DNA of 64,000 nt from Lewinellaceae bacterium (GCA_020636435.1 JACJXX010000001.1:3551001-3615000); one strand, 5' to 3'; shown: positions 8,817 to 18,343, counted from the stretch's first letter. The notes: generated by a model not told the origin, from the sequence alone. Translations and numbers: made by a program.

Positions 8817-10442
8817 ATGAAGCGGATCTTAAAATACGCTGGTATCATCAGCCTGCTCTTCGTCGGAATGGCAGCTTCCTTCCAGCCCGACAACAAGTAT
8901 TTCGAAATCCTCAAAAACATAGAGATTTTTACCAATCTCTACAAGGAGATCAACACGTACTACGTAGATGATGTCGACCCCGGCCACCTGATGCGCATCG
9001 GGATCGACGCCATGGTGGAATCGCTCGACCCCTTCACCAACTACATCTCCGAGTCGGAGATCGAGGGCTACCGCTTCATGACCGAAGGCAAATACAACGG
9101 CATTGGCGCCATCAGCCAGAAGATGGGAGAATACGTCACCATCACGGAATTGTACCAGGGGCAAGCCGCCGATAAGGCCGGCCTCCGCCCCGGCGACCAG
9201 ATCATTGCCGTTGACGGGCAGGACGCCACCGGCAAAGACCCGGACGCCATCAACGATATCCTTCGGGGGTTTCCGGGCACTTCCGTGAAGCTGACCATCC
9301 GCCGCCCGGGCAGGGATGCCGATTTCGACATCGAGCTCGTCCGGGGAGAGGTACAGGTGCCCAATGTGCCCTACCACGGCATCGTAGCCGATGGCATTGG
9401 ATATGTAGCATTGACTACCTTCACCCGCGAAGCCGGCACCAATGTGGCCAATGCGGTCAAGGATCTCAAAGATAAAAACCCGGGCCTCAAAGGCATCATT
9501 TTCGACCTGCGCGGCAACGGCGGGGGCCTGCTCAACGAGGCCGTCAATATTTGCAACGTGTTTATCCCGAGAGGCGAACTGGTGGTGACCACCAAGGGCA
9601 AGGTCAAGGAATGGGACCGCGCTTTCAGCACCATGAACCAACCCATCGACCTCGACATCCCCCTCACCGTGCTGATCAATAAAAATTCCGCTTCCGCTTC
9701 CGAGATCGTCAGCGGCGTGATCCAGGATTATGACCGCGGCGTGCTCATCGGGCAGCGCTCTTATGGGAAAGGCCTGGTGCAGAATACGAGAGACATCGGC
9801 TACAACTCCAAGCTGAAGCTGACGACCGCCAAGTACTACATCCCCAGTGGCCGCTGCATTCAAAGCGTAGAGTACGAAGACGGCGAGCCCATCCACATTC
9901 CGGACGACCAGCGCACGCCTTTCAAAACGCGCAGCGGCCGCACGGTGCTCGACGGCGGCGGCGTCAAGCCAGATGTGATGATCGATAAATTTACCGATGC
10001 CGCCATCGTCCAGGGGCTGCTGGAGCAGCACCTCATTTTCGACTACGTCACTCAGTTTTGCCTGAAGCACGATAGCATCCCGAATGTCGAGGAATTCTAC
10101 TTCCAGGATTTCGACGGCTTTGTGCAATTCCTGGAAGAACGCCAGTTCGATTACGATACCGAAAGCGAGAAGTTGCTCAAACAACTGGTGGAAGAAAGCA
10201 CCGAGGAAGGCTACGAACTCCAGGCGCAGATAGATGCCCTGGAAGCCAAGATCGACGCCGACAAAAAAGACGCCGTGAGGAACAACAAGGAGATCATTAC
10301 AGACCTGATCGAAAAAGAAATCTCCAGCCGGTATTATTACCAGGAAGGCAAGATCAAAATGGGGCTGCGCAATGATGCGGAGATCGAAGAGGCGGTGAAG
10401 CTGTTGACGGATAAGGAGAAGTATCAGGCGGTGTTGGAGTAG
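8817..10442 (+). CDS. ctpA: Carboxy-terminal processing peptidase, S41 family
   Basis: 541 residues with the standard order of the family. The N-terminus is hydrophobic (LLFVGMAASF), acting as signal or anchor. A helical region follows (YVDDVDPGHLMRIGIDAMVESLDPFTNYIS), then a PDZ domain around residues 90-180 (GLRPGDQIIAVDGQD), then the S41 protease core. The core shows GNGGGLLNEAV, the nucleophile region NSASASEIVSG (about residues 290-300) and SYGKGLVQ with the general-base lysine. The C-terminal 130 residues are charged helices. Such proteases trim or degrade exported proteins in the periplasm, with the PDZ domain recognising the substrate C-terminus. The gene is monocistronic and fully intact, unlike its upstream neighbours. 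Confidence 0.92.
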   Translation: MKRILKYAGIISLLFVGMAASFQPDNKYFEILKNIEIFTNLYKEINTYYVDDVDPGHLMRIGIDAMVESLDPFTNYISESEIEGYRFMTEGKYNGIGAISQKMGEYVTITELYQGQAADKAGLRPGDQIIAVDGQDATGKDPDAINDILRGFPGTSVKLTIRRPGRDADFDIELVRGEVQVPNVPYHGIVADGIGYVALTTFTREAGTNVANAVKDLKDKNPGLKGIIFDLRGNGGGLLNEAVNICNVFIPRGELVVTTKGKVKEWDRAFSTMNQPIDLDIPLTVLINKNSASASEIVSGVIQDYDRGVLIGQRSYGKGLVQNTRDIGYNSKLKLTTAKYYIPSGRCIQSVEYEDGEPIHIPDDQRTPFKTRSGRTVLDGGGVKPDVMIDKFTDAAIVQGLLEQHLIFDYVTQFCLKHDSIPNVEEFYFQDFDGFVQFLEERQFDYDTESEKLLKQLVEESTEEGYELQAQIDALEAKIDADKKDAVRNNKEIITDLIEKEISSRYYYQEGKIKMGLRNDAEIEEAVKLLTDKEKYQAVLE

Positions 10443-10509
10443 GGGTTGTTTGTTGATGGTTGACTGTTGTTTGTTACCTGAAAATCATTTTTGCCAGGCA
10501 AGTGGCTCA

Positions 10510-10686
10510 TCATATAAATAATTGAGGGGTGGGCATAAAAAAGTGCTCTAAGGTGACGCCTTCCACGGAGCACCAGCCTCGGATAATAAGGTGGCGCCTT
10601 CGATTCGGAGGCGACACCTTTTGCTAAGCGGTGCCAGGCGGGAAGGCGTCACCTCAGAATAATGCCCACCCTCATATAAATAATTG
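10510..10686. repeat. 147-bp palindromic mini-element with 15-bp direct flanks
   Basis: The element at 10525-10671 has inverted ends: GAGGGGTGGGCAT at the left against ATGCCCACCCTC at the right. A second, inner inverted pair is AGGTGACGCCTTCC against GGAAGGCGTCACCT. A third hairpin, AAGGTGGCGCC/GGCGACACCTT, lies at the centre. It is bounded on both sides by the same 15 bases, TCATATAAATAATTG, at 10510-10524 and 10672-10686. That is what a target duplication from insertion would look like. It contains no gene. Confidence 0.7.
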
Positions 10687-10738
10687 GGAAACACAACGGA
10701 TGGGTTTCGCCTAAAAGGGTATTGCAAGCAAATAAACA

Positions 10739-13700
10739 ATGAGAAACCACCTTTTCTACCCTGAAACAATTGCCTCTTCCTTCAAATGGAATTTGCCTTT
10801 TTGCATTCTCCTGCTCCTGCCCTTATTGTCCATTTGCCAGCAAATGACCCTTTCCCGCCAATTGGTTTTCAAAGAAATGGGACGGCAGAACACCAATGTC
10901 TTCCTGGAAGACAGCTATGGGTTTATCTGGATAGGAGGTAGTGGAGGCCTGTTCAGATATGATGGATACTCCATCCAGCCGTATCGGCCTGCTATTCAAA
11001 ATGATTCTGTACAATCCACTGGAGCGGTCTACGCGCTGCTGGAGGATTCGAAAAAGAGAATTTGGATTGGCGCCGACAATGGGCTTTTCCACTATGACCG
11101 GGAAACGGAGAGCTTGAAGGGCTATTTAATGGACTACCCAACCTTCCACAAGAGAGATAGCAGGATTTTGTCCCTCTTCGAAGATAGCGAGGGTAGGTTG
11201 TGGATTGGCGGCAGTCAGCATTTGTTCGTGATGGAAAATATGGATGCTCCTGAATTTCAAGCTATCGAGGGGATAGGCCTGGGTACAAGGAGGCAAGGGG
11301 CATTGGGTTTTTTATCCATTCTGGAAAGCCGGGAGGGCGAGGTATTTGTATGCTCTAATAATGGCCTCTGGTTAATTTGTGATGATTTTTCTTTTCAACA
11401 TTTTTTACCTGAAAAATGGGAAAATGTTGTCGGAGAATTTCAAGTACTGGATGCTGCATCAGATGAGAAAGGCCTTTTCTGGTTGGCCACAACAGATGGG
11501 CTGTGGACATTTGAACCGGAGGAAAGATCCTTTTCAAAAAGAGAAATGCCGGTTACAGCAGGGGATGTTATTCTACAGGTTCTTATTGGCAAAAAAAATG
11601 AGATTTGGCTTGGCACTGAGTATAATGGATTACTCAAGTTAGAAGAGGAGCATTTTGAGCATTTTCCCTATGATTCCGATAACCCATACGGCCTGAATGA
11701 TGAAAGGGTTCAAGCATTATTGATCGACCGATTCAACAATTTGTGGATCGGAACGATGTTTGGCGTTAACAGGATCAATTTTGAGCAGCAAAAATTCCCA
11801 TTTTACCAGATTGATCCCGGCCCTTACCGACAGGATAATTTCACCTTCAGAGTAATGGAGGATTCTCTGGGCGGGTTTTGGTTTCGGTTATTGCGGTTTG
11901 GGCTGGGCTACGTATCTGGCCTTGGAAAAGAACTTGAGACCCCACTTCATTCGAAATCAATTGCAGTTAGAGAAGAGATTAAGAATTTTTGTATGGATTC
12001 GGACGGTAATATTTGGGTACTTACCTTTAACAATGGCCTATTCAAGTTTGAGAGGGGCAAAAGGGAGTATAGTCATATTATCCTGTGTGATTCCATGAAG
12101 GCAGCCTATACCTTCACCATTTTTTCTGACCGGAAAGCCCCTGAGTATCTCTGGATTTCTACCAAGTTTGGATTGTGCCGGATGAACCGGTTCACTTTTG
12201 GCCGAAAGTGGTTTTATCCGCAGGATGACCTGGATTGGATGGATGACAACTGTATATACCTGATGGAGCAATCAGAAGATGGCAAAATCTGGTGTAATTT
12301 AAGGACTAAAGGCATCCGCAGGATCGGATATTTTGATAGCGTAGATGAAAAATTCATGTCTGAACCTAACCAGCCAAACCATCCAAGCTTTGTAGCCATT
12401 AACCATACACGGCACATAAAATCTGTGCCCGGCAACAAAGTTTGGGTAGGAATAGACAACGGGGTAATTATTATCGACGCAACGGATAATACTTATACCT
12501 ATCTGACTGAAAAAGACGGTTTACCGGTTAAAAGTGTAGAGAGCATCACACCGGACCTGGAGGGAAATATTTGGTTCACGGGGCCCAATAAAATATGTAA
12601 ATACGATGGGGCCAATTATAGATGTTTTGATGTCAGGGATGGGATTGAGCATTTTATGTACTGGAGTGCTGCCTTGGGGAAGGATGGGCGAGTTACTTTC
12701 GGCGGCTCCAATGGCATTTACTCCTTTTACCCCAATGAGATAACCTTTGAGCCAGACACCATAGAACCAAAGGTATACCTCACCAACTTCAAAGTATTCA
12801 ATAAGAAACGCAACCTGGGAGAGGCATACGAACTGGTAAAGGAAATTACCGTCCCCTACGAGGAAAATGTTCTTTCTTTCGAATTTGCCGGACTGCATTT
12901 CACCCAATCCGAAAACCTAAATTACAAGTACATACTGGAAAATTTCGATAAGGATACGCTGGAAACCAGCAGCAAGGAGCGTGTGGCGACCTATACCAAC
13001 CTCCCACCTGATACTTACACCTTCAAAGTCTGGGCTACCAATGCGGATGGTTCCAGGACTGCCGAAGAAAATAGCCTGAACATCAGACTTACCGTCATCC
13101 CACCCTGGTACCGCAGCTGGTTGGCTTACTGTTTATATGTATTGGCTATTGGCGCCCTTCTCTACGGAATACGCCACTATGAACTCCGACGGCAGCGGGT
13201 AAAAGTGGAGGCCCTTCAACTCAAATCGCTCGATAATTTCAAGTCCCGGTTTTACACCAACATCACCCACGAATTCCGCACTCCTTTAACTGCCATCCTG
13301 GGAGAAGCGGAATGGCTGCGCACCAGGGTAGGCGTATTCGCAACAAAAAACATCAACCGGATCAGGCGAAACGGCCATCAGTTGTTGAACCTGGTCAACC
13401 AGATCCTGGACCTGGCCAGGCTGGAATCCGGCTCCTTGCCGTTGCGCAACATCCAGGCGGACATCATCCTTTTTACCCGCTATCTGGTAGACTCCCTGGG
13501 GTCTTTGGCGGAAAGCAAAGGCATTGATCTCTCCTTTTCAACAGAACCGGAAGTGTATTTCATGGACTTCGACCCCAGCAAGCTGCGGCATATCGTGGTG
13601 AACCTTCTATCCAATGCCATCAAGTTTACCCCGGTCAAGGGGAAAGTACAGGTAAAGGTGGAAGCCAGCGAGGAAACCCTCAAAATCACGGTTTCCGATT

Positions 13701-14791
13701 CGGGAAAAGGCATTCCCAAGGATGAATTGCCGAAAATATTCGACCGCTATTATCAAGTCGGCAAATCAGAAGTGCGCACGGGAGAGGGCGCCGGCATCGG
13801 GCTGGCCCTCACTCAGGAATTGGTGAAGCTGATGAATGGGAAGATCAGTGTGATGAGTGAGGAAGGCAAAGGCGCTACTTTTACGGTACTGCTTCCCGTA
13901 ACGAAGCTGGAAAAGGTAGAAGAACCGGTTATTGAGGCCCCCGTCTTCATTGCGCCAGAACAAAGTACTCCTGGCCAGCCCGTCATCAGTAAGCCCTCCA
14001 ATCCCGATGCGCCCAGTCTGCTCATTATCGAGGACAGCCCGGATATTGTGGCCTACATCGTCAATTTATTGAAAGAAGAGTACCAGATCCTGTCCACGCC
14101 CAATGGCGTAAAAGGGGTTGAACTTGCTCAAAAAGAAGTCCCTGACCTCATCATCAGCGATGTGATGATGCCGGAAATGGACGGCTTTGAAGTGTGCCGG
14201 CGGATAAAAACGGAAGTAGCCACCAGCCATATCCCGGTCATTCTGTTAACCGCCAAAGCCGACCTGGAGTCGCGCCTGGAAGGGTTGGAATACGGTGCCG
14301 ACGCCTATCTTTCCAAGCCCTTCGAAGAGCGGGAACTGAAGATCCGGCTAAGGAACCTGCTGGAATTGCGGAAGCGCCTGCAGGATAAATTCCGGGCACC
14401 AGGCAACTGGCAGGCTGAAGGGGGAGCAGATACCCCGGAAAAACAGGCTGGAGAAAGCCTGCTTTTTGATCTGGAACAGTATTCCGCCCTGGATGCGACC
14501 TTTGTTAAAAAACTCAAAGGCCTTATCGAGGCAGACTATTCCGTCCAGTGGAAAGTTCCGGAATTGGCGAAGGAAATGCTGGTCAGCCCCACTCAACTTT
14601 ACAAGAAACTAAAATCCATCACGGGAATGTACCCCACGGAATTTGTTCGTTACCTCCGTTTGATGGAAGCTACCCGCGTGATGCAAGAGCACCCGGACTG
14701 GACCAATACGCGGATTGCCGGTGAAGTGGGTTTCAGCTCTTTATCTGAATTTTCCAATCGATTTAAAAAGTTTTTTTTGGGGTTATACTGA
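10739..14791 (+). CDS. Hybrid two-component regulator: beta-propeller sensor, histidine kinase, receiver, AraC-type DNA-binding domain
   Basis: 1350 residues in one frame. After a signal peptide (FCILLLLPLLSIC), residues 30-690 hold repeated propeller blades with the GFIWIGGSGGLFRYDG / RIWIGADNGLFHYD pattern. A Y_Y_Y domain (about 700-785) and one membrane helix (about 790-812) follow. The kinase has His844 in FYTNITHEFRTPLTAIL, the N box NLLSNAIKFT (about 955), DSGKGIP (about 987) and GAGIGLAL (about 1015). The receiver has Asp1141 in LIISDVMMPEMDG. The last 90 residues are an AraC helix-turn-helix. This architecture senses a periplasmic ligand, often a glycan, and controls nearby transport genes. 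No SusC/SusD pair is seen here. The C-terminus ends in FKKFFLGLY at an 8-T run (14771-14778). A different T count would continue as GVILTQWREGVKKP, closer to the family ending. Confidence 0.9.
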   Translation: MRNHLFYPETIASSFKWNLPFCILLLLPLLSICQQMTLSRQLVFKEMGRQNTNVFLEDSYGFIWIGGSGGLFRYDGYSIQPYRPAIQNDSVQSTGAVYALLEDSKKRIWIGADNGLFHYDRETESLKGYLMDYPTFHKRDSRILSLFEDSEGRLWIGGSQHLFVMENMDAPEFQAIEGIGLGTRRQGALGFLSILESREGEVFVCSNNGLWLICDDFSFQHFLPEKWENVVGEFQVLDAASDEKGLFWLATTDGLWTFEPEERSFSKREMPVTAGDVILQVLIGKKNEIWLGTEYNGLLKLEEEHFEHFPYDSDNPYGLNDERVQALLIDRFNNLWIGTMFGVNRINFEQQKFPFYQIDPGPYRQDNFTFRVMEDSLGGFWFRLLRFGLGYVSGLGKELETPLHSKSIAVREEIKNFCMDSDGNIWVLTFNNGLFKFERGKREYSHIILCDSMKAAYTFTIFSDRKAPEYLWISTKFGLCRMNRFTFGRKWFYPQDDLDWMDDNCIYLMEQSEDGKIWCNLRTKGIRRIGYFDSVDEKFMSEPNQPNHPSFVAINHTRHIKSVPGNKVWVGIDNGVIIIDATDNTYTYLTEKDGLPVKSVESITPDLEGNIWFTGPNKICKYDGANYRCFDVRDGIEHFMYWSAALGKDGRVTFGGSNGIYSFYPNEITFEPDTIEPKVYLTNFKVFNKKRNLGEAYELVKEITVPYEENVLSFEFAGLHFTQSENLNYKYILENFDKDTLETSSKERVATYTNLPPDTYTFKVWATNADGSRTAEENSLNIRLTVIPPWYRSWLAYCLYVLAIGALLYGIRHYELRRQRVKVEALQLKSLDNFKSRFYTNITHEFRTPLTAILGEAEWLRTRVGVFATKNINRIRRNGHQLLNLVNQILDLARLESGSLPLRNIQADIILFTRYLVDSLGSLAESKGIDLSFSTEPEVYFMDFDPSKLRHIVVNLLSNAIKFTPVKGKVQVKVEASEETLKITVSDSGKGIPKDELPKIFDRYYQVGKSEVRTGEGAGIGLALTQELVKLMNGKISVMSEEGKGATFTVLLPVTKLEKVEEPVIEAPVFIAPEQSTPGQPVISKPSNPDAPSLLIIEDSPDIVAYIVNLLKEEYQILSTPNGVKGVELAQKEVPDLIISDVMMPEMDGFEVCRRIKTEVATSHIPVILLTAKADLESRLEGLEYGADAYLSKPFEERELKIRLRNLLELRKRLQDKFRAPGNWQAEGGADTPEKQAGESLLFDLEQYSALDATFVKKLKGLIEADYSVQWKVPELAKEMLVSPTQLYKKLKSITGMYPTEFVRYLRLMEATRVMQEHPDWTNTRIAGEVGFSSLSEFSNRFKKFFLGLY

Positions 14792-14867
14792 CACAATGGA
14801 GGGAAGGTGTTAAAAAGCCATGACCTCCTCTCCATTGATCCGGCAACTTTTGAGAAGACTTCGTATA

Positions 14868-16289
14868 TCAATAACCAATAAACGACCCCGAATAGGACGA
14901 ACAGGGCGCCTTTACGGTCCAGGATTTGGTCACCTTAACTGTTTTTTTGCATATCATTTTCCCATCCCGAAAAACTTTTAGTTCATGGTTTCCAGATACA
15001 AGCTCTATGGTGCCTACCTGCCAGCCATCTGACCGTCGCCGGAGAGATAATGTTCTTCCTGCTACTTCAACCCGCGCCACTTGGCTTCCCACAATAAGCG
15101 TCAATACATACATTTGGTTAGGGTTAGCGTCCTCCAGGATATTACAGGGCCCTTTAATCGTCATATCCTGACTGACAGAGAACTTCTTGAGGCATTTCAA
15201 GCCATCTTTGCCGTAAACAGTTATCTCGTGAGTCCCTTCTTCCAGATCGATTTTTGCTTCTTTCTGCCTGCTGCTCAGGCTGGTGAGCGTTGGTGTTTGG
15301 CCGGCGACCAGAATCCTTTCTACTGTTGAACCCACGATGAATGTAACGGTATGCTTTTGGGAAGGCTCGGATTTCCCGTTGGTGTTTTCTGCAATTATTT
15401 CCGCCACATTAACTGCTTCCTCAAGGACTCCCTGGATTCTCCCTTCTCTTTGGTCAAGCTTTTCTCTGCTGGCGGCAGCGAACGAGCCTTCTGGAAACAG
15501 CTTTAAATATTTGCCATATTTGCCATTCTCCCACAACAATCTTCCTAACATATCATTAGCCTGGTTTGCATATCTCCTGAATAGGCGGTTTCGGTAATCT
15601 TCCAGCAATCTGATCCTGTCCTCAGGCCTTATTTCATTGAGGATGGAATTCCATGCATTTTCATCGGCGATTGCCTTTTCCGCCGTGGACCGGTATTTGC
15701 CGCCGGGATGTTTTTGAAGAAAGGCCTCATAGGCATCCCGTGTGTCAATCCTTTGAGTTTCATCCCAATCCCGTTGTTCATCGAAGTTGTCCGGGTTGAT
15801 GCATGCCAGGATGAACTGCCTGATCTTTTCTCTTCTGTTGTAGACATTCTGCGCTTCCTGGCCCATAAGGAAGATAGAATTCTGGAGGAGGATCCGCTTT
15901 GAATTCAGACTCTGAAAAGAAACCTGCAAGCTGATATTGCCGGTGAAATCCTTATTGACAGTTCCAAACAGGACGGTTTCAGCCCTGATGGTATTCAACC
16001 CCTCATCGATGGATACAGGCAGGTTTTCAAGAGATTGAATAGCCCTTTCATTTTCTACCTGGGCAGTCAACAATGCAAAGTCTCGCCGCTGTAGTATTAC
16101 ACAGTCTCCGATCTGAGTCAGGGCTTCTTCCACCTCGTCGGTAAGCATTCGGTTGTCCAGCGTTTTCTGGCCTGTTGCATCCGTAAAGGGCCAAACATAC
16201 AAGTTGCGGCAAATGTCCTGGCGCTGCCCGAAAGAGTTTACCTGGAACCCTATATATAAAGCCGCTGACAGTAATAAATACTTTTTCAT
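14868..16289 (-). CDS. Secreted protein with two PEGA-like repeats, function unknown
   Basis: 473 residues with a clear signal peptide (MKKYLLLSAALYIGFQVNSFG). Residues 25-165 resemble periplasmic CsgG/LpoB-type folds (VYVWPF-like start LYVWPFTDATGQKTLDNRMLTDEVEEAL, then ETVLFGTVNKDFTGNISLQVSF), though only loosely. A helical middle part carries YEAFLQKHPGGKYRSTAEKAI. Two similar C-terminal repeats follow, VTFIVGSTVERILVAGQ...HEITVYGKDGLKCLKKFSV and LTLIVGSQVARVEVAGR...HELKVFRDGKMICKKTVKV, each about 70 residues. These resemble PEGA-type surface domains. It lies 18 bases downstream of the EAD11-like membrane protein gene, so the two are almost surely co-transcribed. The C-terminal repeat type also appears in that partner. 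Together they may form a cell-envelope sensor; this is inference. Confidence 0.7.
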   Translation of the reverse strand: MKKYLLLSAALYIGFQVNSFGQRQDICRNLYVWPFTDATGQKTLDNRMLTDEVEEALTQIGDCVILQRRDFALLTAQVENERAIQSLENLPVSIDEGLNTIRAETVLFGTVNKDFTGNISLQVSFQSLNSKRILLQNSIFLMGQEAQNVYNRREKIRQFILACINPDNFDEQRDWDETQRIDTRDAYEAFLQKHPGGKYRSTAEKAIADENAWNSILNEIRPEDRIRLLEDYRNRLFRRYANQANDMLGRLLWENGKYGKYLKLFPEGSFAAASREKLDQREGRIQGVLEEAVNVAEIIAENTNGKSEPSQKHTVTFIVGSTVERILVAGQTPTLTSLSSRQKEAKIDLEEGTHEITVYGKDGLKCLKKFSVSQDMTIKGPCNILEDANPNQMYVLTLIVGSQVARVEVAGRTLSLRRRSDGWQVGTIELVSGNHELKVFRDGKMICKKTVKVTKSWTVKAPCSSYSGSFIGY

Positions 16290-16307
16290 TTGTTGATTTT
16301 TTAAAGG

Positions 16308-17147
16308 TTACTTACATGGTATGGTTACTCGCTGACTATCCAAAGTGATCAGTTTTTTCACCGTCCTGGTGTTACCATTCCGGATTTCAAAAATGTGCGC
16401 TATATCTTTTTGCATTACCCGGATGGTTTTTACCAGGGGAGTACTTTCAATCACATCCGCTGGTTTCCCGTCTACATAAATTTCGCTATCAGCGCAGTCT
16501 GCATCCACCAACACTCTTACCGTGAAAGCCTTTACGGGGGGCGATTCCTCCACAGGAGATTTGTTTTCATTGGGTTGGTTTCCTGCACCCGGGGCTGGGG
16601 GCCTCCCGGTTGCAGGATGGGTTATTACAGGGTTGTTTTTCTCTTCTTCGGTAGCTTCTTTCAGTATTGGGGCCTCGGTTTTTTCAGAAGTATCTTTCAT
16701 TTCAATGGGGGGATCAGCAGGGATTTCCCCCTTACTTTTCGGCCATAATAAATAACCGGCAGAAGCGATTACTACTGCCACCACGATCACCATTATATAT
16801 AATAGTAGCGTTCTTCTATTCTTTCCGGTGGACTGGGAGGTTTCCTCTTCTAAGTGTTCACCTCCTAAAATTGCCTGTATGCCGTTCACGGCCTTCGAAA
16901 AAGCGAGGTCGTATTCCTGTTTGGTGATTACTCCCTTTAGTTCGTACTGCCGTTTGGCGTTTATAAAAGCAGCCCGCAGGGAGGTCGCATCTTTGAGCTG
17001 TCTCGGGCTGCACTTTTGAGCGTACCCTATTAGTAATTTGAGCGCTTTCTCAACAGAACCTTCTTCAAGTTCTTTCCGGATTGATATTTTGAATTTCTCT
17101 TCTGTCATGGCTGAATACAGGCTGGCATTACCTTCCTGCTGCTTCAC
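16308..17147 (-). CDS. EAD11-like domain, transmembrane helix and periplasmic PEGA-like domain
   Basis: 279 residues from the first Met; the start at codon 15 (MTEEKFK, base 17105) is more likely. Residues 15-95 (KELEEGSVEKALKLLIGYA...LRAAFINAKRQYELKGVITKQEYDLAFSKAVNGIQAIL) follow the pattern of effector-associated domain 11, an adaptor found on NACHT and other conflict-system proteins. One membrane helix spans about 112-136 (LLLYIMVIVVAVVIASAGYLL). A Pro/Glu-rich linker then leads to a C-terminal domain (about 205-279: VRVLVDADCADSEIYVDGKP) like the repeats in the downstream gene. Topology would be cytoplasmic EAD and periplasmic tail. Divergent from the LytTR regulator. The EAD11 assignment is by eye and needs a profile comparison. 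Confidence 0.65.
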   Translation of the reverse strand: MKQQEGNASLYSAMTEEKFKISIRKELEEGSVEKALKLLIGYAQKCSPRQLKDATSLRAAFINAKRQYELKGVITKQEYDLAFSKAVNGIQAILGGEHLEEETSQSTGKNRRTLLLYIMVIVVAVVIASAGYLLWPKSKGEIPADPPIEMKDTSEKTEAPILKEATEEEKNNPVITHPATGRPPAPGAGNQPNENKSPVEESPPVKAFTVRVLVDADCADSEIYVDGKPADVIESTPLVKTIRVMQKDIAHIFEIRNGNTRTVKKLITLDSQRVTIPCK

Positions 17148-17216
17148 TGAAGTAATTATGTTTATGACTAAATAATTCTGGTGCTCAATTTTGCCCTTTT
17201 ATGGCAAAGAGATTAG

Positions 17217-17298
17217 TACATATCTTTCATTGGTTTGCACAAATCGTTCAAAGTCGTTCCGGTTTGGAAGATTTGTACCAATACTTGAAAGATTTGTA
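17217..17298. promoter_or_regulatory. Candidate LytTR binding sites in the divergent promoter region
   Basis: The 10-mer AAGATTTGTA occurs at 17268-17277 and again at 17289-17298, exactly 21 bases apart, in direct orientation. LytTR regulators typically bind direct repeats with about two-turn spacing. A near match in the opposite orientation (TACATATCTTT) lies at 17217-17227. The sites sit between the EAD11-like operon and the LytTR gene. This is inference from spacing and location; no other operator was evident in the 290-base gap. Confidence 0.45.
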
Positions 17299-17440
17299 TA
17301 AACTTCCCAGAAAGGAAGGGGCTTAATTGCAAGTGTGATTGCTCAAAGGGCCTGCCCCACAAAGTCACGAGTTTGTAGCCGAACGGCTATACATGCAGAA
17401 ATAATTTTTTTAGCCCCCTTAAAAACCGGAAGCCCCAAAG

Positions 17441-18217
17441 ATGAAAAATTTCCTTCAACGCGATGTTCCTCCCACTTTCAGCGCCTTTGTAGTGGATTCT
17501 AAACCCGAAACTGTCCAGCAGATTGAAACTATGTTGCTGGAATATTTCCCTAATTTAGATGTTAAAGGTTCAGCCGCCGGCCATCCAATTGCCCGGAGGA
17601 TGATAGAGGATATGCATCCCGATATCGTTTTCTTTGACCTGATGCTTTGGAGAGATTTCCGATGTACCCAAAGCCTGTATTGGTGTGAACCCGACTTTGA
17701 AACGGTCATCTTGTCCGATGCGGAGGCCAGGTTGGCCGATTCGATCCATAATGCCGTTACGGGTTATCTGATTAAACCAGTGAAAGGTGAAACCTTGGTC
17801 CTTACCGTTCAACACGCCCTTCAGCGTATTCTGGAAAGAAAGGAGCTTCACCAGAATAGAAAATTCATCAAACACATCATTCAAAGAAGATTACAGGAAA
17901 CACCCATTGGCATTCCCACCATTGAGGGCTACGAATTTCTGGCCGTGAACGAGATCATTCGATGCGAAGGCCTGCAAAAGTATACCCGGGTAATTACCAG
18001 GGGAAAGACGGATATTGTCAGCTCCTATAATCTGGGGGAATTCAGAAACCTGCTGGAGCCCTACGGTTTTTTTGCGCCGCACCGGTGCCACCTCATTAAC
18101 CTTCGACACATTAAGAAATATCACAGGGAAGGTTCCATCTATATGGAAGATGGCATTTGCATTCCGGTGGCCAAGCGCATGAAGAAAGCGTTTCTGGCCC
18201 TGATCAGCCGCCTGTAA
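17441..18217 (+). CDS. LytTR-family response regulator
   Basis: 258 residues. The N-terminal half is a receiver-like domain: STFSAFVVDSKPETVQQIETMLLEY, then HPDIVFFDLMLW with the likely phosphorylated aspartate, and GYLIKPVKGETLV with the conserved Lys-Pro. The loop after the Asp is shorter and less canonical than usual. The C-terminal half is a LytTR DNA-binding domain (about 155-258): NEIIRCEGLQKYTRVIT, FFAPHRCHLINLRHIKKY and ICIPVAKRMKKAF. No dedicated histidine kinase is adjacent. It diverges from the EAD11-like operon, and direct repeats in the shared region suggest it may regulate itself, that operon, or both. Confidence 0.85.
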   Translation: MKNFLQRDVPPTFSAFVVDSKPETVQQIETMLLEYFPNLDVKGSAAGHPIARRMIEDMHPDIVFFDLMLWRDFRCTQSLYWCEPDFETVILSDAEARLADSIHNAVTGYLIKPVKGETLVLTVQHALQRILERKELHQNRKFIKHIIQRRLQETPIGIPTIEGYEFLAVNEIIRCEGLQKYTRVITRGKTDIVSSYNLGEFRNLLEPYGFFAPHRCHLINLRHIKKYHREGSIYMEDGICIPVAKRMKKAFLALISRL

Positions 18218-18343
18218 GTTTCCCGCTAGATATACCAAAGCGTATATTCATTCCCTAATCACCGCCCGCTCATCCGGCCGCTATTTTTTTACAGCATATT
18301 CCGGCATAACTTGTTGGGAACAACCACATCACAACCTTTATGA

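Noticed and set aside
8829..10184. 451-codon frame opposite ctpA
   Set aside because: Antisense shadow of an intact S41 peptidase; rich in HAD/VGH-type strings and without family signatures.
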